Assembly (NCBI GenBank): GCA_045544835.1
Contig: JAZPZS010000112.1
Location: forward strand, 1 to 18,162
Reading direction: 5' to 3'
From: UBA1189 sp045544835
GTDB lineage: Bacteria; Bacteroidota; Bacteroidia; Bacteroidales; Bacteroidaceae
DNA length: 18,162 nucleotides
In this document: one piece after another, positions 7,886-14,642 of the stretch
How the letters are laid out: every line of letters starts with the position of its first letter
How positions within the stretch are numbered: the stretch's first letter is position 1
Position numbers and translations under genes: made by a program
The notes under the pieces: generated by a model
The model's database searches: none
Seen by the model: only the letters and a program-made list of their open reading frames with translations
What the model was told of the DNA's origin: nothing

Positions 7886-10609
7886 ATGAGCGAAGAATAT
7901 TTCAACAAGGCCGACAACATTGACGAGAACGATAACGTTAACGAAAACGAAAACGCTGACGAGAACGTTGACGTTGACGAAAGCATCGAAGCAACAGAAG
8001 GCCATGCCCACTATCAGCCGAAGAAGGAGAGTGGCGAGGACGACACCGTGAAGTACCAGCTCTCGGGAATGTATCAGAACTGGTTTCTCGACTATGCCTC
8101 CTACGTTATCCTCGAGCGTGCCGTGCCCCATATCAACGACGGCTTCAAGCCGGTGCAGCGCCGCATCCTGCACTCGATGAAGGAGAAGCACGACGGACGC
8201 TACAACAAGGTGGCCAACCTCGTGGGACATACCATGCAGTATCACCCTCACGGCGACGCCTCCATCGGCGACGCCCTCGTGCAGCTGGGGCAGAAAGACC
8301 TGCTCATCGACTGCCAGGGTAACTGGGGCAACATCCTCACGGGCGACGGGGCTGCCGCTCCGCGTTACATCGAGGCACGCCTGTCGAAGTTTGCGCTCGA
8401 GGTGGTGTTCAATCCCAAGACCACGGAGTGGAAGCTCTCGTATGACGGCCGCAACAAGGAGCCCATCACCCTGCCGGTGAAGTTTCCCCTGCTCCTCGCT
8501 CAGGGTGTTGAGGGTATTGCCGTAGGTCTGTCATCGAAGATTCTTCCCCACAACTTCAACGAGCTGTGCGATGCCGCCATCAGCTATCTCAAGGGCGAGG
8601 ACTTCGTGCTCTACCCCGACTTCCAGACGGGCGGCTTCATCGACGTGGCCCGCTACAACGACGGCGAGCGCGGCGGAGCAGTGCGTGTGCGTGCCCGCAT
8701 CAACAAGCTGGACAACAAGACGCTGGCCATCACCGAGATTCCCTATAGCAAGACGACGACAACGCTCATCGACTCCATACTGAAGGCTGCCGAGAAGGGT
8801 AAGATAAAAATCCGCAAGGTCGACGACAACACGGCTGCCGAGGTGGAAATTCTCGTGCACTTGGCCCCGGGCGTATCATCGGACAAGACCATCGACGCGC
8901 TCTATGCCTTCACCGACTGCGAAATCAGCATCTCGCCCAACTGCTGCGTCATCGATGACAACAAGCCCCACTTCCTTGGCGTGAGCCACGTGCTGCGCAA
9001 GTCGGTGGACAACACGCTTGCCCTCCTGCGCCAGGAACTCGAGATTCGCAAGAACGAACTCCTCGAGCAGCTGCACTTCGCCTCACTGGAGAAGATCTTC
9101 ATCGAGGAGCGTATATATAAGGATAAGAAGTTTGAGCAAGCGCCCACGATGGATGCTGCCTGCGAACATATCGACGAGCGCCTGACACCCTACTACCCCA
9201 CCTTCGTGCGTGAGGTCACCAAGGACGACATCCTGCGCCTGATGGAAATCAAGATGGCCCGCATCCTCAAGTTCAACAAGGACAAGGCCGATGAACTGAT
9301 GGCCCGCATGCGTGCCGAGATTGAGGAGATCGACAAGGAACTCTCCGATATGGTGGGCGTCACCACCCGCTGGTTCACCATGCTCAAGACCAAGTACGGC
9401 GCCGCCTACCCCCGCAAGACTGAACTGCGCAACTTCGAGAACATCGAGGCCGCCAAGGTTATCGAGGCCAACGAGAAGCTCTACATCAACCGCGAGGAGG
9501 GCTTCATCGGTACATCGCTCAAGAAGGATGAGTTTGTGTCAAACTGCTCGTCCATCGACGACATCATCCTCTTCTACAAGGACGGCCGCTACAAGATTGT
9601 GCGTGTGGCCGAGAAGATGTTTGTAGGCCCCGGCGTCATCCACGTAGGCATCTACAAGAAGAACGACAAGCGCACCATATATAATGTGGTATACCGCGAC
9701 GGACGTGGCGGCCCCCACTACATCAAGCGCTTTGCCGTCACCGGCACCAACCGCGACCGCGAGTACAACCTCACCCAAGGCAAGCCCGGCTCGCGCATCG
9801 CCTACTTCACAGCCAACCCCAACGGCGAGGCCGAGATTATCAAGGTACAGCTCAAGCCCGTGCCCAACCTGCGCAAGACCGTCATCGAGAAAGACTTCAG
9901 CGAGATAGGCATCAAGGGACGCGCCTCCATGGGCAACCTGCTCACCCGCCTCGAGGTGCAGCGCATCGGGCTCAAGGCCCACGGAGCCTCCACGCTCGGC
10001 GGCCGCAAGGTGTGGTTCGACCGCGACATCCTGCGTCTCGACTTCGACGGGCATGGCGAGTATCTGGGCGAGTTCCACAGCGACGACCGCATCCTCGTGG
10101 TATTGAAGAACGGCGAGTTCTACCTCTCGGACTTCGATGCCAACAACCACTACGAAGACAACATCCTCTATATCGAGAAGTACTGCCCCGACAAGGTGTG
10201 GACCGCCATCGTGCGCAACGCCTCACAGAAGGGCTTCTACTACATCAAGCGCTTCACGATGGAGGCTACGGCAAAGAAGAATACCTTCGTCGATGAGCAT
10301 AAGGACAGCAGCCTCACCCTGCTCACCTGCGAGGCATACCCGCTCATCCAGGTCAACTTCGGTGGTGGCGACAGCTTCCGCGAGCCGCTCGTCATCGATG
10401 CCGAGGAGTTTGCCCTCATCAAGGGCTTCAAGGCCATAGGCAAGCGCGTCACCAACTTCGAGGTAGCCAGCTTCGAAGAGCTGAAGCCTACGCGCCGTCC
10501 CGAGCCCGAGGTCACCGAGCAGCCCGAGGAGACAGAGGCAGCCGATGAGGCAGCCAATGCACCCGAAGAGCCCGCAAGCGAACAGCTCAACCTGTTTGAG
10601 GAGGAGTAA
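7886..10609 (+). CDS. parC: DNA topoisomerase IV subunit A
   Basis: DNA-cleaving subunit of topoisomerase IV, which unlinks daughter chromosomes; its partner ParE is not in the window. It has 907 residues. The first 45 or so are an Asn/Asp/Glu-rich extension. The winged-helix/cleavage domain follows: YASYVILERAVPHINDGFKPVQRR (QRR at 91-93), HGDASIGD (122-129), and catalytic Tyr161 in AAPRYIEAR. This form is ParC-like; GyrA would read SYIDYSMSVIV and RALPDVRDG there. A coiled-coil gate region (about 350-430) and a C-terminal beta-pinwheel (about 530-860) follow. The tail is acidic and ends SEQLNLFEEE, where QLNLF resembles a sliding-clamp-binding motif. The residue matching the quinolone-contact Ser83 of E. 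coli GyrA is Ala125. It has its own promoter and a strong terminator. Confidence 0.95.
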   Translation: MSEEYFNKADNIDENDNVNENENADENVDVDESIEATEGHAHYQPKKESGEDDTVKYQLSGMYQNWFLDYASYVILERAVPHINDGFKPVQRRILHSMKEKHDGRYNKVANLVGHTMQYHPHGDASIGDALVQLGQKDLLIDCQGNWGNILTGDGAAAPRYIEARLSKFALEVVFNPKTTEWKLSYDGRNKEPITLPVKFPLLLAQGVEGIAVGLSSKILPHNFNELCDAAISYLKGEDFVLYPDFQTGGFIDVARYNDGERGGAVRVRARINKLDNKTLAITEIPYSKTTTTLIDSILKAAEKGKIKIRKVDDNTAAEVEILVHLAPGVSSDKTIDALYAFTDCEISISPNCCVIDDNKPHFLGVSHVLRKSVDNTLALLRQELEIRKNELLEQLHFASLEKIFIEERIYKDKKFEQAPTMDAACEHIDERLTPYYPTFVREVTKDDILRLMEIKMARILKFNKDKADELMARMRAEIEEIDKELSDMVGVTTRWFTMLKTKYGAAYPRKTELRNFENIEAAKVIEANEKLYINREEGFIGTSLKKDEFVSNCSSIDDIILFYKDGRYKIVRVAEKMFVGPGVIHVGIYKKNDKRTIYNVVYRDGRGGPHYIKRFAVTGTNRDREYNLTQGKPGSRIAYFTANPNGEAEIIKVQLKPVPNLRKTVIEKDFSEIGIKGRASMGNLLTRLEVQRIGLKAHGASTLGGRKVWFDRDILRLDFDGHGEYLGEFHSDDRILVVLKNGEFYLSDFDANNHYEDNILYIEKYCPDKVWTAIVRNASQKGFYYIKRFTMEATAKKNTFVDEHKDSSLTLLTCEAYPLIQVNFGGGDSFREPLVIDAEEFALIKGFKAIGKRVTNFEVASFEELKPTRRPEPEVTEQPEETEAADEAANAPEEPASEQLNLFEEE

Positions 10610-10628
10610 GCATATATAGGAATACATG

Positions 10629-10667
10629 AGAAGGCAGGAGACTCGCGTAGTTTCCTGCCTTCTTTTT
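10629..10667 (+). terminator. parC rho-independent terminator
   Basis: An 11-bp perfect stem (AGAAGGCAGGA at 10629-10639 with TCCTGCCTTCT at 10653-10663) is followed by a run of T to 10667, starting 20 bases after the parC stop. Confidence 0.9.
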
Positions 10668-10866
10668 ATATTATAAGACGAAACGGTTGTTATTCCCGTA
10701 CAAAAAAAATTGTAGCATAATGTAAGGCAAACCCTACGGTTTACTTACACGATACAGAAATCGGAAGTATAGATTTCTTCGTCCTCTTGGCAGATTGTTG
10801 TCGTTTCCTATTTCTTGCTTACGCTTTGCATTTCTCTAATCGCCCGTGGCTGCATTCTTTTCGTCC

Positions 10867-10898
10867 GCCTTGGGGATTGGGCGGAAAGAAAGGAAGGA
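10867..10898. repeat. Direct repeat, copy 1 (partner at 13353-13384)
   Basis: The first 17 bases (GCCTTGGGGATTGGGCG) are identical to those at 13353-13369 in the same orientation; over 32 bases about 29 match. The copies flank the DUF234 ATPase gene, about 2.5 kb apart, each inside a gene-free region. Confidence 0.7.
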
Positions 10899-10920
10899 GC
10901 GCAAGGCGTAAGGAGGAGAA

Positions 10921-10979
10921 CAGGAGTTAAGCAGCGCTTTCATATCGCGCTGCTTACGCCTATTCTTCGAAACCTCCTG
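10921..10979. repeat. Nested inverted repeat
   Basis: A perfect 10-bp stem, TAAGCAGCGC (10928-10937) with GCGCTGCTTA (10947-10956), has a 9-base loop and an outer CAGGAG/CTCCTG pair (10921-10926, 10974-10979). CTTACGCCT at 10953-10961 can instead pair with AGGCGTAAG at 10904-10912, so two folds compete. There is no T run, so a simple terminator is unlikely. Confidence 0.6.
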
Positions 10980-11202
10980 TGGAGTTTGTGCTAACATCGC
11001 GGAGCACAGACCCTGATGCCTCTGTTACAAGAAGCAATGCGCGATAATGCGTCCAAGTAAGCGACAGGAATTTTGTACACACTGAGTCCAAAATCTGAGG
11101 AAAGGCCTTATAGGACCGAATAACTTATACAAAAATTGGTTGCAACTTTAGGAAAAATGATTATACAACGCGATTAACATCTTGAGCACTTGATAACGGA
11201 GG

Positions 11203-12627
11203 TTATTCAAACAAATCGTCCAGTACTACATTTCCTTGTATTGCAGACGAATATTTCCCCAATTTGATGCCACCAGAAGAAACCATTGTTAGGCGAAGAG
11301 ATTTTCGTGTGCCTGTTTTCAGTTTGAAGAGCTCGCGTCGTTCGCGCATCCATTCCACATACTCTTTCTTCAATTCAAACTGATGGTCACAGTATTTCAT
11401 TTCACATAAATCTATCGACTTGTCGCTACGGTCAATCACAAGATCTATCTGCGCTCCCTGCTGGTCGTCTTTGCAATACCACGCACTTACATCGCTTGCG
11501 ATTCCACTAATCCCAAGTGCTTGACGAATCTGATTGATATGATGAATGCATACTTGTTCGAAAGCATAGCCGGCCCAAACGTTGCGACGGGCGTCATTCA
11601 TTTTTGACCACGCATGCTCATCCAAACCATAATAGTTTTTTACAAAACGAAGATAAAACAGCGTGTACATATCTGCCAGCTGGAATATTGCGCCTTTCTC
11701 CTTCTTCCCAAAAGCTTGATAGCTACGTATAAAATCGCACTTTCTGAGATTGTCCAACACTTCGGACATTAAACCATTGTCTGCAACTTTAAGTGCCTTA
11801 ATAAGTTCCTCGCGGGTCATACCTCTAAGTTTAGAGGTGAGTGTCTCTACCACCCGACGATATAGCGCAGCATCGTTGAATAGCGAAGTGAACAAGAAAT
11901 CATACTCTGCATTTAATGTCGCATTTTGGCTATAGAAGAGTTCGTCCACATTCTGCGACAGACTAAGTTCGGGACGTAATAGTGACAAGTAAAATGGAGT
12001 TCCTCCCAATATCATATAAGCGTCCAATACCTCAGAACGCGCCCATTCTATACCAATGCTTTTCAAATACTCCTCTGTCTCTTTCAGAGTAAACGGAGAT
12101 AATCGGATAGCCCTCGTTACACGATTATGCAGGCCTCCTTTATCTCCCAGCAATTTATTTGTCATCCATGTAGTGGCACTGCCACATACCACAAGTTTAA
12201 GGCCCCTGCGGTCTGCAGCCCAACTATTCCAGAACAGTTCCAAGGCACGTATAAATCCTGATTTGGGAGTGTCTAACCAAGGTAATTCGTCTATAAAAAT
12301 GGACACGCACTCTTTATCTGATAAGGACTCTACAAATTCCTGTAACTGCATAAAAGCCTCAAACCAGTCTTTGGGCCGTGTCCGTTTTGTACCACTATAC
12401 CGATATAGCTGCTCTTGCCAACGTTTCAGCTGCTCAGCTCTCGACACATTATAGATTCCTGTGGTGTAAAAGTCAAACTTCTCTCCAAAGAATTGCTTCA
12501 CCAAATATGTTTTCCCTATACGCCTACGTCCGTATACTGCAATAAACTCAGCTTTGGGAGAATCTACGCACATTTGCAGAATCTCCTGCTCATGCTTTCT
12601 TCCTACAATTGACTTCCTATATTCCAT
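11203..12627 (-). CDS. AAA ATPase with DUF234 C-terminal PD-(D/E)xK-like domain
   Basis: A 474-residue protein of the ATPase_2/DUF234 family, common in archaea and Bacteroidales and often next to mobile DNA; its role is not established. Numbered from the chosen ATG: Walker A GRRRIGKT (33-40), Walker B VSIFIDEL (108-115), a sensor-1-like VVCGSATTWM (146-155), then a winged-helix-like region (about 270-310). The C-terminus carries GAQIDLVID (391-399) and EMKY (409-412), which fits the D...ExK core of a PD-(D/E)xK nuclease fold. The frame could open at 12693, but the promoter -7 element at 12653-12660 lies inside that extension, and MEYRKSIVGR is the usual family start, so ATG 12627 is preferred. 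It is a monocistronic gene in an accessory region. It may be a nuclease-coupled ATPase, but function is unknown. Confidence 0.85.
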   Translation of the reverse strand: MEYRKSIVGRKHEQEILQMCVDSPKAEFIAVYGRRRIGKTYLVKQFFGEKFDFYTTGIYNVSRAEQLKRWQEQLYRYSGTKRTRPKDWFEAFMQLQEFVESLSDKECVSIFIDELPWLDTPKSGFIRALELFWNSWAADRRGLKLVVCGSATTWMTNKLLGDKGGLHNRVTRAIRLSPFTLKETEEYLKSIGIEWARSEVLDAYMILGGTPFYLSLLRPELSLSQNVDELFYSQNATLNAEYDFLFTSLFNDAALYRRVVETLTSKLRGMTREELIKALKVADNGLMSEVLDNLRKCDFIRSYQAFGKKEKGAIFQLADMYTLFYLRFVKNYYGLDEHAWSKMNDARRNVWAGYAFEQVCIHHINQIRQALGISGIASDVSAWYCKDDQQGAQIDLVIDRSDKSIDLCEMKYCDHQFELKKEYVEWMRERRELFKLKTGTRKSLRLTMVSSGGIKLGKYSSAIQGNVVLDDLFE

Positions 12628-12652
12628 AATTGACAATGAAAGAATTCTTCGG

Positions 12653-12683
12653 CAAAAGTAATGCACTTTTCTAATAAAAACAA
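12653..12683 (-). promoter_or_regulatory. Promoter of the DUF234 ATPase gene
   Basis: On the minus strand, -7 TACTTTTG (complement of 12653-12660) and a -33 TTG (complement of 12681-12683) are 20 bases apart. The expected start is near 12648, giving a leader of about 21 bases to ATG 12627. Confidence 0.65.
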
Positions 12684-12835
12684 GCGATATCACTGCGGAA
12701 ACTCAAAAATTTTGCCATTTTCCGCAGCGGTATCGATATTTTTTGGCAAAGTTGATAATTTGGGTTGAACTTGATTAACCAATGAACCTTTAGGTCGCCG
12801 CCGGCATGACAATACATTTTGGTTTTTCACTTTCG

Positions 12836-12879
12836 ACCCGCTTACGCGGGTGGTTTAAAGAGCGGGACAAGCCCGCTCT
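12836..12879. repeat. Two adjacent perfect hairpins
   Basis: ACCCGC-TTAC-GCGGGT (12836-12851) is followed 7 bases later by AGAGCGGG-ACAAG-CCCGCTCT (12859-12879), which sits between TTTA and ATAAA. They could be a terminator pair or part of an intergenic repeat. There is no adjacent gene reading into them except, upstream, the start of the DUF234 gene on the other strand. Confidence 0.6.
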
Positions 12880-13199
12880 ATAAATTAAACATTTCTTTTC
12901 ATACAACACGATATGTTAAGTTAATCATATAAATTATCTTCTCCTCTTAATAATTATAAATTCCCAATCACCTGCGCCTCAAAAGAAAAAAGCGTGAGAA
13001 CCTGCACCTGCTGCTCGCTTCACGGTTAAAGGCTCTCGCATTGCCCTGTTTGTCGAAACGAGCAACGCGAAAGCCCCACGCCGATATGCAATAAGCAACC
13101 TTACGTTATACTAATCATCACGACAAATACAACAAAGGAGTACCACAAACATACCCATGAGACATTCACCGTTGCTTTGTTTTTGACAAACATTATGAA

Positions 13200-13229
13200 T
13201 TTGCGAGTATCAGATAAAAAATACTTTTG
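13200..13229 (+). promoter_or_regulatory. Orphan promoter-like sequence
   Basis: TTTG (13200-13203), 18 bases, then TACTTTTG (13222-13229): a near match to the Bacteroidetes promoter (usual spacing 19-21). No ORF with an ATG of useful length follows on this strand before the convergent operon at 13594. Confidence 0.45.
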
Positions 13230-13261
13230 TGCAGATTTGGAATTCGATTCCAAATCTGCAC
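13229..13261. repeat. Perfect 15-bp palindrome with 3-base centre
   Basis: GTGCAGATTTGGAAT (13229-13243) and its exact reverse complement (13247-13261) flank TCG. The left arm begins at the last base of the -7 element, so the predicted transcription start falls inside the palindrome, the position of an operator. There is no T run after it. Confidence 0.8.
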
Positions 13262-13352
13262 GACATTCCTCCGTCATCTATGCAGGAGTAGAACAATTAG
13301 ACACTCCGCACGACGGCATCATCAACTATCGGAACTTTCATATATAAGCGAT

Positions 13353-13384
13353 GCCTTGGGGATTGGGCGAGAAGATAGCAAGGA
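13353..13384. repeat. Direct repeat, copy 2 (partner at 10867-10898)
   Basis: It has the same 17-base core as copy 1 and about 12 matches in the next 15 bases. The reading frames of the two copies are not conserved beyond the core, so the similarity is at DNA or RNA level. Confidence 0.7.
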
Positions 13385-13454
13385 TTCCCCTATTCTATTT
13401 CTTTTGTGAACATAAGATATGATAAGGTATTATCTCCGTTACAACCTGGAAGAT

Positions 13455-13484
13455 GCAAAACAGCGACAGGCGTCGCGGTTTTGC
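13455..13484. repeat. 13-bp inverted repeat, one mismatch
   Basis: GCAAAACAGCGAC (13455-13467) pairs with GTCGCGGTTTTGC (13472-13484) around a 4-base loop. It lies 110 bases beyond the 3' end of the restriction-modification operon and could stabilise or end that transcript, but no T run is visible on the minus strand. Confidence 0.55.
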
Positions 13485-13593
13485 CGTGGAGGCACAATCT
13501 GCGTCTTATGGGCACCGAAGCATAGAAAAGTAGGCTCAAACTTGAACCCTTTCTATGAAAAGACCTTTACCAGATGTTCCTGACGTACAATCT

Positions 13594-14613
13594 CTAGAAT
13601 TTATTTTCAAAGAGATTTAAAGTTCCTTCAATTGGATTCCTAAGAAGGTCTTCTTGAATTCCAGACGTTACTATATGTCTCAGATTCAACAGCAATTGAC
13701 GCTTACGCCAATCTGGCAAAGAGTTTATTAATGAAGGGGCCACAAAAGTATTCTCCGTATGAAAGATCAGTAACGTTGTAAGGAATGTGCCAAAACGATC
13801 TTTATCATCTTCATATACCTCTTCTAGTTCATGCAAGAATTCTATAGAATTGGATTGATTATTAAAACAAGATATCAAGACGTATGTACATTCTACCTCT
13901 GGGATTATATTAATAAAAAGATGATTTAATGGTATATCCGTGTTCCTATAATCATTAAATCTTTTGTTACTTATGGTAAAGGTTGGTTGACATAAGCTGG
14001 CAGATGCTATTGGATGAAATCCATTCGTTCTGAAACATACATGCTCCAATTGTGTATAGTCCTCGTTCGTTAACCATTCCTTCATCAGTTCATCATAGCC
14101 TTGCAGATCCAAGTTTAATCCAATCTTAATATCCTCTTCCCTTTCTGCAATATACGCTTTATTTTGTTCTTTGTATATGCTGTCTTCATTGCAACTTTTT
14201 AACTCCTCGTTTTTTGTATGAAAACCTTTTGCGAAAGCTCTATAACAATGTAAAAATTTACACTTCATCGACGACTCATCAAAATCAGAATCGTCTAATA
14301 ATTTAAATAATTCTTGATCATGAGTTTTACAAAAGCCTTTAAATGTTGACGCCACTTTTGTTCCGACAACCTCAAAACCAGCAAAACAATATGGGTCAAA
14401 CCAATTTACGTAGCTTAGTCCAAGATGCTTGAATCCATAGACGCCCGTTCTTCCTTCAACAGATTCAGCTAATAGATTTAAGCATCTTTTTTCTGAAACA
14501 GAATGAGATGCTATGATGTCTTCTTCTGTGCCACAATGAAAACATTTATTAATACGACCTGTGTGCCGAAAATAAGAATAAACTTTTTTGTGTTCTGCTT
14601 CGATGTAATTCAT
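13594..14613 (-). CDS. Unrecognised protein with possible Cys/His zinc site, third gene of R-M operon
   Basis: 339 residues with no family I can name firmly. The N-terminal third has a Cys2/His pattern: C24-x2-C27, then SHS with H37, then FCKTHD with C95 and H98, followed by ELFKLLDD. That spacing suggests a zinc-stabilised or HNH/treble-clef-like site, and I recall uncharacterised proteins sharing the order CxxC ... SHS(I/V) ... GFCxxHDxxLF. The middle (about 130-180) is charged and helical; the C-terminal half has no visible motif. No signal peptide or membrane segment is seen. It starts 29 bases after the restriction endonuclease gene in the same direction, with equally AT-rich codons, so it almost surely belongs to the same operon. 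It may be a nuclease, a DNA-binding helper or a separate defence gene; function is unknown. Confidence 0.8.
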   Translation of the reverse strand: MNYIEAEHKKVYSYFRHTGRINKCFHCGTEEDIIASHSVSEKRCLNLLAESVEGRTGVYGFKHLGLSYVNWFDPYCFAGFEVVGTKVASTFKGFCKTHDQELFKLLDDSDFDESSMKCKFLHCYRAFAKGFHTKNEELKSCNEDSIYKEQNKAYIAEREEDIKIGLNLDLQGYDELMKEWLTNEDYTQLEHVCFRTNGFHPIASASLCQPTFTISNKRFNDYRNTDIPLNHLFINIIPEVECTYVLISCFNNQSNSIEFLHELEEVYEDDKDRFGTFLTTLLIFHTENTFVAPSLINSLPDWRKRQLLLNLRHIVTSGIQEDLLRNPIEGTLNLFENKF

Positions 14614-14642
14614 ATAAATCAGTTACAACAGCTACTGAATAA

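Larger units (their letters stand above)
10668..11202. other. Gene-free, hairpin-rich intergenic region
   Basis: About 535 bases with no convincing gene. It contains a bulged hairpin at 10722-10748; a 12-bp stem pairing 10818-10829 with 10901-10912 (one T-G) that encloses a CCGCC...GGCGG hairpin; a perfect 10-bp stem at 10928-10956 inside an outer CAGGAG/CTCCTG pair; and TGTGCT/AGCACA further on. The frame 10773-10994 stays open for 74 codons but has no ATG or GTG and no recognisable product, so I do not call it a gene; it may be a decayed or repeat-derived ORF. Part of it (10867-10898) recurs at 13353. Confidence 0.6.
12694..13593. other. Long gene-free region with hairpins and a lone promoter-palindrome
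   Basis: About 900 bases with no credible ORF; the longest, 60 codons from 13227, needs a TTG start and begins inside a palindrome. It holds twin hairpins at 12836-12879, a promoter-like site plus palindrome at 13200-13261, the second copy of the 32-nt repeat at 13353, a 13-bp stem with one mismatch at 13455-13484, and an 8-bp inverted repeat at 13521-13557. The stretch 12900-13200 shows nothing I can name. Confidence 0.6.

Noticed and set aside
9539..10150. 203-codon minus-strand ORF inside parC
   Set aside because: It is antisense to a clearly recognised domain, with Val/Ala/Leu-rich shadow composition and no known motif.
12628..12693. Longer start for the DUF234 ATPase (adds 22 residues)
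   Set aside because: The extension covers the promoter -7 element and has no family similarity.
13227..13409. 60-codon plus-strand ORF after the orphan promoter
   Set aside because: It needs a TTG start that overlaps the -7 element and its first codons lie in the palindrome; the product is unrecognisable.
13455..13557. Integron attC or transposon end
   Set aside because: There are stems but no integrase core sites, transposase or target duplications.
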